From assembly GCF_000968135.1 (NCBI RefSeq), contig NZ_FO538765.1:1131819-1195818 (forward strand): a stretch of 64,000 nt of DNA. Direction: 5' to 3'. This DNA comes from Magnetospira sp. QH-2. GTDB taxonomy: Bacteria > Pseudomonadota > Alphaproteobacteria > Rhodospirillales > Magnetospiraceae. Both the position numbers and the translations under genes were made by a program. Positions 26,016-34,087 of the stretch are shown piece by piece. The notes beneath the pieces are model-generated. The model did not search any database. It saw only the letters and a list, made by a program, of their open reading frames with translations, and was not told the DNA's origin. Positions within the stretch are counted from its first letter, which is position 1, and each line of letters starts with the position of its first letter.

Positions 26016-27049
26016 TCTTCTGAATTGCTGCGGTGTAGATCGTAATAGTCGATCCGATGGGGCTTGCCCAGGCTGACGGAGTGTTCGATGGCAATGGATA
26101 CGGACATGGCATCCAGTACCTCTTGGGCTGAAACGTCTGGCTCCCCCCCATCCACAATCGAGGTGACAAAGGAGGCGATCATGCTGTCCTTGGCAACGGA
26201 GCGGTAGGGCGTCTCGATCAGAGTGGACAGGACTGATTGGTCCCCTTTCTCATAGCGCGCCGCTCCGGTTGGCGATTGGATGAAGCTTTCCGCCGTGCCG
26301 TAAACCGCAAGGGAGTGATAGTGGGGGGTGACACTGCTGTAATTGGACGAAACTTTGGCGATTCGGTCTGCGGAATCTCGCAACAGCCCGACGACACAAT
26401 CGTTGAACCGAAACGCGGTCCCGCGCGAGGCGATGGCCGTGCCCATGGCGGTGGCTTCGATGGGGCGAAATGCCGCCATCCACATCAGCAGATCGATCAG
26501 ATGAATGGCGCCGCCATGGACCACCGAGTAAAAGGGAATCCGGCCGCGCCATCCTTCGGTGATCTTGTGCATGCGGCCGTATTGATAGTCCCCTTCCAGA
26601 TAATAGAGGTCACCCATGACACCTTGGCGGATGCGTTGGCGGAGGTCGATGAAGCGGGGCACCTTGCGTAGGACCAGGTTCGATGAAAACCGCTGTGTCG
26701 GGCGTGCCTTGAGCTCTTGATAAAGGCTGTTGAGGTCTTCCTCATGCAGGCAGATGGGTTTTTCCGCGAAAACATGCTTTCCATGGGCAAGGGCCTGCAT
26801 GATCTGCGGGAAGTGGGCATCGTCGTAGGAAGCGATGGAGACCGCATGGATGGATGGATCCCTCAGGATATCATTGGGGTCGCCGGTGGTTGCCGCGCCC
26901 GGGAACTCGCTCGCCACCGCCCCCAGTTTCTCCGGGTCGATATCGCACAGGGCCACCAATTCGCATCGCGGGTCGGCGGCATAGCCCTTTGCATGTTGAT
27001 GACCAACGCCAAGCCCGATCACCGCTGTTTTTAATCGATCATTCAACAT
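26012..27049 (-). CDS. Gfo/Idh/MocA-family sugar dehydrogenase
   Basis: A 345-residue NAD(P)-dependent oxidoreductase. The nucleotide-binding N-terminus is AVIGLGVGHQHAKGY, and the catalytic-lysine motif is HVFAEKPICL. The C-terminal domain has the family layout with VHGGAIHLIDLLMW. It should oxidise or reduce a sugar hydroxyl, for example before transamination. It is in tight order with the cytidylyltransferase upstream (no gap) and the aminotransferase downstream (4-base overlap). Confidence 0.85.
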   Translation of the reverse strand: MLNDRLKTAVIGLGVGHQHAKGYAADPRCELVALCDIDPEKLGAVASEFPGAATTGDPNDILRDPSIHAVSIASYDDAHFPQIMQALAHGKHVFAEKPICLHEEDLNSLYQELKARPTQRFSSNLVLRKVPRFIDLRQRIRQGVMGDLYYLEGDYQYGRMHKITEGWRGRIPFYSVVHGGAIHLIDLLMWMAAFRPIEATAMGTAIASRGTAFRFNDCVVGLLRDSADRIAKVSSNYSSVTPHYHSLAVYGTAESFIQSPTGAARYEKGDQSVLSTLIETPYRSVAKDSMIASFVTSIVDGGEPDVSAQEVLDAMSVSIAIEHSVSLGKPHRIDYYDLHRSNSEE

Positions 27050-27748
27050 TTATGATCGGTCCTCGTATACCTGCATGACCTCCACCAGGGAGGCGGTGAT
27101 CAGCCGGGGCCCGAGAGCCCGGGCAATTTTTTGGACCCGATGATAATCCTCCACGGTATCCACGGAGAGCTGAACCGAATCCATGGCTATCTTGCTTTCG
27201 AAACTGGCAAAGGTGACCTCTTCGGGATGAGCGTAGAAATAGGCTGTCACATGTTCGCGTTCCCTTGCCGACATGACAGGGTGGGCTTCGCGCAATCGCT
27301 CGGCCCGAAAGACTTCCACCGACATGCCTTTCGGAAAGCTGCGTTTGAGGATGTTGGTCGCCAGGTCGCATCGCGAGGTCTCGAACAAGGCCACTGCCTG
27401 GTCAATGAGGGCAGGATCAAGGAATGGGCTGTCACCGGATATCCGGACCAGGGTCTGGGCCTTCGCTTCGATGGCGGCCTGGACAAAGCGTCCCGCCACG
27501 TCATCCAAATCCCCCCTGTAACAGGCAATTCCCATGTTTTCGCACAGCGCGGCGATGGGGTCATCGTCGGAACCGGAAGAAGTGGCAACGGCCAATCCGC
27601 TGATACTTTCACAACGCTTCATTCGCTCGATCATGATTTCCAGCATGGGCTTGCCTGCAAGCGGGCGCAGGACCTTCCCCGGCAGACGCTTTGAGGAAAG
27701 CCTTGCTTGAATAAGAAGAAGCGGTTTGGGCGGGGCTCGATCGGGCAA
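27050..27748 (-). CDS. Cytidylyltransferase (SpsF/CMP-sugar activation type)
   Basis: A 232-residue CTP_transf_3 family protein. The N-terminal IQARLSSKRLPGKVLRPLAGKPML is the CTP-binding signature, and RISGDSPFLDP holds the metal-binding aspartate. It is expected to make a CMP-activated sugar acid. The only reachable start is TTG 27748, directly before the first beta strand, since a TGA lies a few codons upstream. It heads the five-gene minus operon. The NeuB product made in the neighbouring plus operon is a possible substrate, but SpsF-like members also use other sugars. Confidence 0.8.
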   Translation of the reverse strand: MPDRAPPKPLLLIQARLSSKRLPGKVLRPLAGKPMLEIMIERMKRCESISGLAVATSSGSDDDPIAALCENMGIACYRGDLDDVAGRFVQAAIEAKAQTLVRISGDSPFLDPALIDQAVALFETSRCDLATNILKRSFPKGMSVEVFRAERLREAHPVMSAREREHVTAYFYAHPEEVTFASFESKIAMDSVQLSVDTVEDYHRVQKIARALGPRLITASLVEVMQVYEDRS

Positions 27749-27830
27749 GCTTTGGATCCGGATGTTTCAGGGGCGAGGGACCAATGGCCACTCTATCAGG
27801 CCGCGCCATTGTCTGTCATGCTGGTCCCGG

Positions 27831-27853
27831 CGGTAAATGAGGCAAGTTTACCG
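27831..27853. promoter_or_regulatory. Inverted repeat in a divergent promoter region
   Basis: CGGTAAA (27831-27837) and TTTACCG (27847-27853) form a perfect 7-bp inverted repeat around nine bases. It lies between two operons that start away from each other (27748 minus and 27927 plus). It fits an operator for a dimeric regulator, but could be a chance hairpin. The bases after it are AT-rich as expected for a promoter. Confidence 0.4.
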
Positions 27854-27926
27854 AATAACAATAAATCAGCCGAATACTGAAAATAGGCTATTAAATTCAT
27901 AAATAACAATCACCTGTGTGGCTTCC

Positions 27927-29246
27927 ATGAACAATGTCCTCTATCTCCCCATCGAAGAAGATCGCCGGGAACTGGTGTCTCGGATGCTGGTTGCTCTGGA
28001 AGCGGTCAACCGGGGTTGCGCCGTGGTGGTGGGGCAGAAATGGGCGATCGAGAACAATCTGGCGGTCCTGCCCAAGGGTGTCATCGTTTACAAGACGGTT
28101 GACGAGCCGCAATGTGAAAGCGCCCGGCTGGCCCGGCAACATGGTCATATCGCCGTTGCCGTGAACGAGGAGGGTATTGCGCCGACGGATGGGGGAGTCA
28201 TCTTCCGCCATTTTGGATTGAGCTTCGGCGATGCATTTGATTGTTTCTACAGCATTCATGAAGGACAGGAAGCCGCGCTGCGGGCGGAATATGAGCAGCT
28301 GCCGGAGATGATCTGCATCGGCAATCCGCGTGTCGACCTGCTGAAACCGAAATTCCACCCCTACTACGCGGACCGGGTGGCCGAACTGCGCGCCCGGCAC
28401 GGGCGGTTCTTGTTGTTCAACAGCAACTCCTCCGCCAACTGGAAGTTTGGCGGTCTCGACGATCTAAAGGATCTATATTTTCGAGGCGGGTATATTGTCG
28501 ATGGCGTCCGAGATGAATCCCTGTTTCATGAAATGGTCTGGTACGACGAGGTGCGCAAAGACATCACTATCAATTTCTTCAACGCTCTTGATGAAGTCGC
28601 GCCGGACGTGCCGGTGATCATCCGACCGCACCCCGGCGAGGCACCCGAGTACTGGGAGAAGTTTATCGAAGGCCGGAAGAACTGTTCCGTCGAGCGGGCG
28701 GGGATTGCCAACCATTGGATCGCCGCCGCACAGGCAACCATCGTCACCGGCTGTACCACGGGTGTCGAAGGGTATCTGATGGGGGCCAACGTCATTAATC
28801 TCGACCAGGAAGAAGATGCCGGTTATCGCGAAGACAATATCGCCTATCACTACCTGCCAACCTATACGGATATGAAGCAGGCCGCGCTGGCGATGAAAGG
28901 CGTGATGGATGGCGTGCCCGGTGCTATTGCCGAAGAGCCGGAGTCTCGGCGTCGGTTGGCTGAGTACCTGAATGCCCATGACGGTTTCGCCTATGAGCGC
29001 TTGGTCAATTCCCTGCTGGAGCGCTATCCGGATTTGATCAACGGCCACAAGGCTCTTCGGACTCTCGGTATTTTAAACCTCATTGAAATGCCGGAACTGC
29101 ACCCTGGACAGCAAGACAAGATTCAAGACATGACCTTGGCTCATGTGGGTAGCATCATCCAAAATCTTGGTCGGATCCTGTCGCTGAACGATGATCTGTC
29201 AGTATTCGAGCCACAGAAAAGCATGTTTGTACTGGCCCGGGTCTAA
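27927..29246 (+). CDS. Surface carbohydrate biosynthesis protein, GT-B-like
   Basis: A 439-residue protein of the surface carbohydrate biosynthesis group. The N-terminus NNVLYLPIEEDRRELVSRML is typical. The later IIRPHPGEAPEYW and VTGCTTGVEGYLMGANVINL resemble the phosphate/nucleotide-binding half of capsule and CDP-glycerol-like transferases. It has no signal peptide. ATG 27927 was chosen over a GTG three codons upstream because the family starts there. It begins a three-gene plus-strand block with a radical SAM gene and a glycosyltransferase. Confidence 0.72.
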   Translation: MNNVLYLPIEEDRRELVSRMLVALEAVNRGCAVVVGQKWAIENNLAVLPKGVIVYKTVDEPQCESARLARQHGHIAVAVNEEGIAPTDGGVIFRHFGLSFGDAFDCFYSIHEGQEAALRAEYEQLPEMICIGNPRVDLLKPKFHPYYADRVAELRARHGRFLLFNSNSSANWKFGGLDDLKDLYFRGGYIVDGVRDESLFHEMVWYDEVRKDITINFFNALDEVAPDVPVIIRPHPGEAPEYWEKFIEGRKNCSVERAGIANHWIAAAQATIVTGCTTGVEGYLMGANVINLDQEEDAGYREDNIAYHYLPTYTDMKQAALAMKGVMDGVPGAIAEEPESRRRLAEYLNAHDGFAYERLVNSLLERYPDLINGHKALRTLGILNLIEMPELHPGQQDKIQDMTLAHVGSIIQNLGRILSLNDDLSVFEPQKSMFVLARV

Positions 29247-29375
29247 TGGCTCCGCGCAGGATGCAAAGGTGGCCTGAGCAACTGGCAGGCTCCGAAAACG
29301 AAGTTTCATGTTAATATATCGCTGCTTTGATGGTTCTCTAGAACCGGAAAAAATCTGAAAGAAAAGGCAATAGCC

Positions 29376-30335
29376 ATGCCGGGCAAACGAACACTGACAG
29401 ACAAGGTCGATGCCATCACCGGGATTTCCGAGGATCGGCGCATTGCTGCTCCGCCCTGTCCCCGGGCGGTGAAGATCGAACTGACCGCTCGCTGCAATTT
29501 CAATTGCTCCTACTGCGCCACCGGCTACAAGCTGCGCGACAAGCGCGACATGGATTGGGATTTCTACCTCAATCTGCTCCAGGAATTGAAGCGGGCAGGG
29601 GTCGAGGAAGTCGGGATGTTTTATCTGGGCGAAAGCTTCGTTTTGCCCTGGCTTCCCGATGCCATCAAGGCCGCCAAGGATGAAGGCTTCGGCTATGTGT
29701 TCCTGACGACCAACGGATCCCTGGCCACGCCGGACAAGGTCCAGGCCTGCATGGCCGCCGGATTGGACAGTCTGAAGTTCTCCTTGAACTATTCCGACGA
29801 ACAACAGTTCACGGAAATTGCCGGGGTCAAAGGGTCTCTTTTCAATCAAGTGGTTCAAAACAGCATTGATGCGGTTCGGGTGAGGGAGGAAGGCGGCTAT
29901 GATTGCGGCGTCTTTGCCTCCTATATCTCCTACGACGGTGAACAAGGCGAGCGTATGAGCAAGCTGGTGGATGAACTGACGCCGATCCTCGACGAGGTCT
30001 ATGCCTTGCCGCTCTACTCCCAGGCCGATCTGACCAGCAGCGCGGAAAAGAGTGCCGGCTGGTCCATCAAGGGCGGCAACCCCGGGCGCTTGGAAAATAT
30101 GCGTGAGCCGGTGCCTTGCTGGGCCCTGTTTACCGAAGCAAGGGTGACTTTCGACGGCCATCTTTCCGCTTGCTGTTTCGATCACGATGGGCGCTTCCAT
30201 ATGGGAGATCTACATGATTTGTCCTTTATGGAGGCTTGGCATTCGGAGGAATTCGTCGAACTCCGTCGGGCCCATCTGTCCGGTGACGCGCGACAAACGG
30301 TTTGCGCCGAATGCGTTTCCTATTCCTACGAGTGA
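29376..30335 (+). CDS. Radical SAM/SPASM protein 3
   Basis: A 319-residue radical SAM enzyme. The cluster motif is CNFNCSYC (about residues 39-46) after the usual KIELTARC strand. The C-terminal SPASM-like cysteines are VPCWALF, SACCFDHDG and CAECVSY. The start at 29376 is preceded by an AAAGAAAAGG purine run. It is compact, with only a short leader, unlike radical SAM protein 2. It sits between two glycan enzymes, so a sugar-linked substrate is plausible. Function unknown. Confidence 0.82.
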   Translation: MPGKRTLTDKVDAITGISEDRRIAAPPCPRAVKIELTARCNFNCSYCATGYKLRDKRDMDWDFYLNLLQELKRAGVEEVGMFYLGESFVLPWLPDAIKAAKDEGFGYVFLTTNGSLATPDKVQACMAAGLDSLKFSLNYSDEQQFTEIAGVKGSLFNQVVQNSIDAVRVREEGGYDCGVFASYISYDGEQGERMSKLVDELTPILDEVYALPLYSQADLTSSAEKSAGWSIKGGNPGRLENMREPVPCWALFTEARVTFDGHLSACCFDHDGRFHMGDLHDLSFMEAWHSEEFVELRRAHLSGDARQTVCAECVSYSYE

Positions 30336-30362
30336 CGGTTTGGCGATGAATCGGAAACCCGT

Positions 30363-31313
30363 GTGACTCCTTCCCCAGAGCCCTATCTGAGTGTTGTTGT
30401 CACGTCGCGTAATGACGACCATGGCGGCGACCCCATGGCGCGCATGCGGGCTTCGTTCGCCTGTACGCTGCATCAACTGGAAAAGCACAAGATCGATTCT
30501 GAGTTCATTTTGGTTGATTGGAATCCACCGGGCGATCGCCCAACCTTGCGCGAAGCCATTGATTGGCCGGATGGGCTCAAGCATGTGACCATCCGGGTCT
30601 TCGAGGTGTCTTCCACCCTGCATGAACGGTTCTCCGCCGCACGAAGACCGTTGTTCGAGAGTGCCGCGCGCAATGTCGGATTTCGACGGTCTCGGGGATC
30701 TTTCGCCCTAAGTTCGATGATCGATTTGCTTTATCCTGACACGGTGATGAGCTTCATCGCTGACCGGCAGCTGGAAGCAGACAAGATCTATCGCACCGAG
30801 CGGGTGGATGTGGATCCAGCCGTCCTGACGAGGACGGGTCCCGAGGCTCAGCTCGCGGCTTGTCCGGAACGGGTGGTCCAACGCAACGAACGTGGTCTTT
30901 ATCCCCTCTTTCCCGGCTTGCCGCCTTTGTTCACCAATGCCAGTGGCGATTTCATTTTGATGAGCCGAGAGTCCTGGCACGCCTTGCGGGGGCAACGGGA
31001 GGATGACCCCTCGCTGCTTCATATCGATTCAATTCTCATGTATGCGGCCTTGGGCTTGGGGATCACCGAACGGATCATACCCGGCGCGGCGACGTACCAT
31101 GTGAAACATGGGGGCGGCTGGGACAGTATCACCGAGCGCAAGGAGATCCTCGATACCGGTAAGACGGTGGATGAGTTGTGGCCGCGCTATCGGGCGCTCT
31201 GCATCATGCTAGGGCTGGGTCTGAGAGATCCTCGGTTCAACGGGCCGGATTGGGGGTTGGGGGACGAAGACCTGCCCGAATTCGTCATTAACCGGGGCCA
31301 ATGGGAATCATAG
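30363..31313 (+). CDS. GT-A glycosyltransferase-like protein
   Basis: A 316-residue protein with a GT2-like opening (YLSVVVTSRNDDHGGD, then EFILVDWNPPGDR), where the first strand and the acidic turn bind the nucleotide sugar. A clear DxD is not obvious after that; DLLYPDT or HIDSILMY may take part. The start is GTG 30363, since no ATG lies near the first strand. Its last bases overlap the 3' end of the minus-strand kinase by six bases. It probably adds a sugar to the glycan of this locus. Confidence 0.65.
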   Translation: MTPSPEPYLSVVVTSRNDDHGGDPMARMRASFACTLHQLEKHKIDSEFILVDWNPPGDRPTLREAIDWPDGLKHVTIRVFEVSSTLHERFSAARRPLFESAARNVGFRRSRGSFALSSMIDLLYPDTVMSFIADRQLEADKIYRTERVDVDPAVLTRTGPEAQLAACPERVVQRNERGLYPLFPGLPPLFTNASGDFILMSRESWHALRGQREDDPSLLHIDSILMYAALGLGITERIIPGAATYHVKHGGGWDSITERKEILDTGKTVDELWPRYRALCIMLGLGLRDPRFNGPDWGLGDEDLPEFVINRGQWES

Positions 31314-32303
31314 TTCCGTCTGAATTTGCGTGCAGCCGTGGGTTTCGAATCGGAAGGGTACCGGGAAAAACGGTTCCATGGCACGGCTGACCTCTCGCTG
31401 ACGTTCCGGCGGCACGTACAGCAAGATGAAGCCGCCCGCCCCGGCGCCCAGAAGCTTTCCTCCCAGCGCCCCAGCGCCCCGGGCCAGAGAATAGGCATTG
31501 TCGATGCGATCATTGGAAACCGGGGCGGCGAGTCCTCGTTTGAGCTTCCAGGTTTCCGCCAGCATCCGCCCGAAGTCGTCCAGATCGCCGCTGCCTTCGA
31601 GAAGATTCCTGGCATCGTCCACCATTTCCCGCATGCGACGCAGATTTTGGCTACGTTGGGGGAGGTTGGTGATGACCTCGCGGGCCACCGTCGAAGACAG
31701 TCGGCTGGTGCCGGTATAGAACAGCATCAAACGGTCATTGAGTTGATCCCGGCGCTCCCGTGAGATTTTTACGGGATCAACAACGATGCGGCCGTCCGAT
31801 TCAAAGCGAATCATGTTGAGACCACCATGGGCCGCCGCCACTTGGTCCTGAGACCCCACGGAATCTTTCAGCCAGTTTTGTTCCAGCTCGATGGCTTGCC
31901 GGGACAGTTCCGGCGCATCTCTATCCACGCCGTTGAGCAAGTGCAGGGCCTTGATCAGTCCGACCGCGAAGGATGAACTGGACCCCATGCCGGTGCGGGC
32001 GGGAAGGTCCCCCTGGTGGTGCATCTCGATACCCCGTTTGTCCGCGAAATCCAGCATATTCAGGCTCTCGCGCACAGCCGGATGAAGGATCTCGCCGATC
32101 GCGTTGACCGTCTCGATATGGGACCAGACAATCCGATACTTGTGTTCGAAAAAGGGCAGCAGCCAGCGGCAGGAGATGAAGCAGTATTTGTCGATGGTGG
32201 TCGAAAGGACCGCGCCGCCATGCTCACGATACCAGGCCGGATAGTCTGTCCCGCCGCCAAAGAACGAAATACGCAGCGGGGTTCGGGTCAGGACAAAACT
32301 CAT
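31308..32303 (-). CDS. hddA: GHMP kinase, heptose 7-phosphate kinase type
   Basis: A 331-residue GHMP-family kinase. The opening RTPLRISFFGGGTDYPAW and the ATP loop LPARTGMGSSSSFAVGL are hallmarks of D-glycero-D-manno-heptose-7-phosphate kinase (HddA) and its relatives. GGKLLGAGAGGFILLY is the third GHMP motif. ATG 32303 overlaps the stop of the upstream dehydratase (ATGA). With a guanylyltransferase-like gene and a GDP-sugar dehydratase in the same operon, a GDP-heptose pathway is the best reading; other GHMP sugar kinases (e.g. for fucose) are an alternative. Confidence 0.78.
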   Translation of the reverse strand: MSFVLTRTPLRISFFGGGTDYPAWYREHGGAVLSTTIDKYCFISCRWLLPFFEHKYRIVWSHIETVNAIGEILHPAVRESLNMLDFADKRGIEMHHQGDLPARTGMGSSSSFAVGLIKALHLLNGVDRDAPELSRQAIELEQNWLKDSVGSQDQVAAAHGGLNMIRFESDGRIVVDPVKISRERRDQLNDRLMLFYTGTSRLSSTVAREVITNLPQRSQNLRRMREMVDDARNLLEGSGDLDDFGRMLAETWKLKRGLAAPVSNDRIDNAYSLARGAGALGGKLLGAGAGGFILLYVPPERQREVSRAMEPFFPVPFRFETHGCTQIQTEL

Positions 32304-33274
32304 GAAGAGACAGACTTTCCAATAAGGCCCCGGTGGTAATCCAGCAGATCGCGCATGGTCTGCTCCACGGAGATTGCCGCTTCCCAACCGGTCGCGGCCT
32401 TGAACTTGGATACGTCGGGAATTTGAAGGGTCACATCGGAGGGGCGCAGCAAAGACGGGTCGATTCTGTGATCGATGGGGCAAGTGGCCAGAGATTTCTG
32501 AAGCTCGAGCATCGCGCCGATGGTCATGGTCTGGCTGCCCCCGATATTGTAGACCTCGCCCGGTGGGCAGCGCTCCAAGAGCAGCCAATAGGCCCGTACC
32601 GCGTCGCGCACATCGGAGAAAGTGCGCACGCTTTCCAGATTACCCACCTTCACGGGTTCCTTGCTGATCCCGGCTTCGATCCGGGCGATCTGGCGGGCAA
32701 AGGAGCTTTCGGCAAATACCGGGCCGCGACGGGGGCCGGTATGGGTGAACATGCGGGTGCGGATGGTCTTCAGGCCGTAGGACATGAAATATTGCTGGGC
32801 GATCATATCCTCGCCGACCTTGGAGACCGCATAAGGCGACGCGGGACGGAAGGTGTTTTTTTCGCTGATCGGCAGTTCATCTTCGCGCACCTGTCCATAC
32901 ACTTCGGACGATGAACAAATATGAATCATCGGGTCGATTCCAGTGTGCCGGATCGCATCAAGTAGATTGGTGGTGCCGATAACGTTGCAGTGGAGCGTGT
33001 CGGCAGGAGCGGTGAAGCTGTCCTTGACGTACGACTGGGCGGCAAGATGAAAGATCCGCTCCGGTCGAACAGACCGCATGATTTCTATGAGCGAGTTCAG
33101 GTCCCGCAAGTCGCCATGATGCAGGGTCACCCGATCCAGGATGGAAGCGATGTTGTCCAGCGGACTGCGCCAGCGAATCAGGCCGTGGACCCGGGCGTCG
33201 GGATGGTTTTCCAGGATATAATCGGCTAGGTGGCTGCCCACCATGCCCGTGATCCCTGTGATCAAAATATTCAT
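32300..33274 (-). CDS. GDP-sugar 4,6-dehydratase (GMD family)
   Basis: A 324-residue extended SDR of the GDP-mannose 4,6-dehydratase family. The Rossmann motif is ITGITGMVGSHLADY, the active-site serine lies in CSSSEVYG, and YAVSKVGEDM gives Tyr-x3-Lys. RTRMFTHTGPRRGPVFAESSFARQ is typical of the GMD branch. It is shorter than GMD of enteric bacteria and nearer in size to the dehydratases that act on GDP-heptose. Between HddA and HddC in one operon, a GDP-6-deoxy-4-keto-heptose product is plausible; GDP-mannose is the alternative. Confidence 0.8.
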   Translation of the reverse strand: MNILITGITGMVGSHLADYILENHPDARVHGLIRWRSPLDNIASILDRVTLHHGDLRDLNSLIEIMRSVRPERIFHLAAQSYVKDSFTAPADTLHCNVIGTTNLLDAIRHTGIDPMIHICSSSEVYGQVREDELPISEKNTFRPASPYAVSKVGEDMIAQQYFMSYGLKTIRTRMFTHTGPRRGPVFAESSFARQIARIEAGISKEPVKVGNLESVRTFSDVRDAVRAYWLLLERCPPGEVYNIGGSQTMTIGAMLELQKSLATCPIDHRIDPSLLRPSDVTLQIPDVSKFKAATGWEAAISVEQTMRDLLDYHRGLIGKSVSS

Positions 33275-33320
33275 CGGCGTCGGCAGTCCTTTGCTCGGGG
33301 CCCGATCAGATAGGAAAGCT

Positions 33321-34049
33321 TTAGCATTGGGCCTTGCGCAGGTGAAGGGTGGATTGGGCTGGAAGCGACGTCTGGGCGCGGGCGTAGTCCTCGGGGATAC
33401 CAATATCCAGGAAGAAACCGTCCAACAGTCGCCCGCTTAGGAACCGGTCTCGGGCCAGAACCGGAAACAGGTCTTGTTCCAGCGAGCAGGGGAGTCCGAA
33501 ATCGCCGCGAATAGGCTGTAGCAGTTCTTTGCGCAGCAAATAGAGGCCGCCGTTGATCAATCCCGGTTCGCCCGGCAATCCTCTGTGCCGAAAGCCTGTG
33601 ATCCGCTCGCCTTGCAGATCAACCACGCCCGAGCGTCCGGTGTCTTCCAATCGACGGAGGGCGAGGCGCCCAAGCAGATTATTGTTCAGCGGGGGCGCCA
33701 CGAAGGCCGCCAGATCCACATGAAACAAAGAGTCTCCGTTCGCCAAAACAAAATGTTCTGTCAGCAGATCTTCCGCCGCCAACAGAGCGCCTCCGGTACC
33801 AGCCGGTTGGTTCTCGATAGCGACACGGATCGTGGCGTCGCCCATCCGAGCCCCATCGTAGCGGGCCGACAGTTGATCTCCCATGTGCCCCGCCAGCAGG
33901 AGAATGTCGGTCATTCCCGCGGTGGCCGCCCAGGACATCAGGATTTCGATGAAGGGGGTCTCGCCCACTGGCAACAGGGGTTTGGGGGTCCGCGCGGTCA
34001 AGTCGCCAAGCCGTGTGCCCAGGCCGCCGACCAGAAAGGCGATTTGCAT
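33321..34049 (-). CDS. hddC: Sugar-1-phosphate nucleotidyltransferase (HddC type)
   Basis: A 242-residue nucleotidyltransferase. The nucleotide-binding signature is FLVGGLGTRLGDLTARTPKPLLPV, and ANGDSLFHVD carries the metal-binding Asp. The length and NQPAGTGGALL fit the D-glycero-D-manno-heptose-1-phosphate guanylyltransferase (HddC) group, though glucose/mannose-1-phosphate transferases are close. It heads the minus-strand operon and is divergent from the B12 radical SAM gene with only 38 bases between starts. No GmhA or GmhB gene was seen in the window, so earlier heptose steps must come from elsewhere. Confidence 0.75.
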   Translation of the reverse strand: MQIAFLVGGLGTRLGDLTARTPKPLLPVGETPFIEILMSWAATAGMTDILLLAGHMGDQLSARYDGARMGDATIRVAIENQPAGTGGALLAAEDLLTEHFVLANGDSLFHVDLAAFVAPPLNNNLLGRLALRRLEDTGRSGVVDLQGERITGFRHRGLPGEPGLINGGLYLLRKELLQPIRGDFGLPCSLEQDLFPVLARDRFLSGRLLDGFFLDIGIPEDYARAQTSLPAQSTLHLRKAQC

Positions 34050-34087
34050 GCTCCCATTCTCCGTTTTGTTTTTGTGGGCGGACCTCT

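Noticed and set aside
29332-29345. A GGTTC/GAACC hairpin before radical SAM protein 3
   Set aside because: The stem is only 5 bp, with no T-run on the coding strand; not enough for a terminator.
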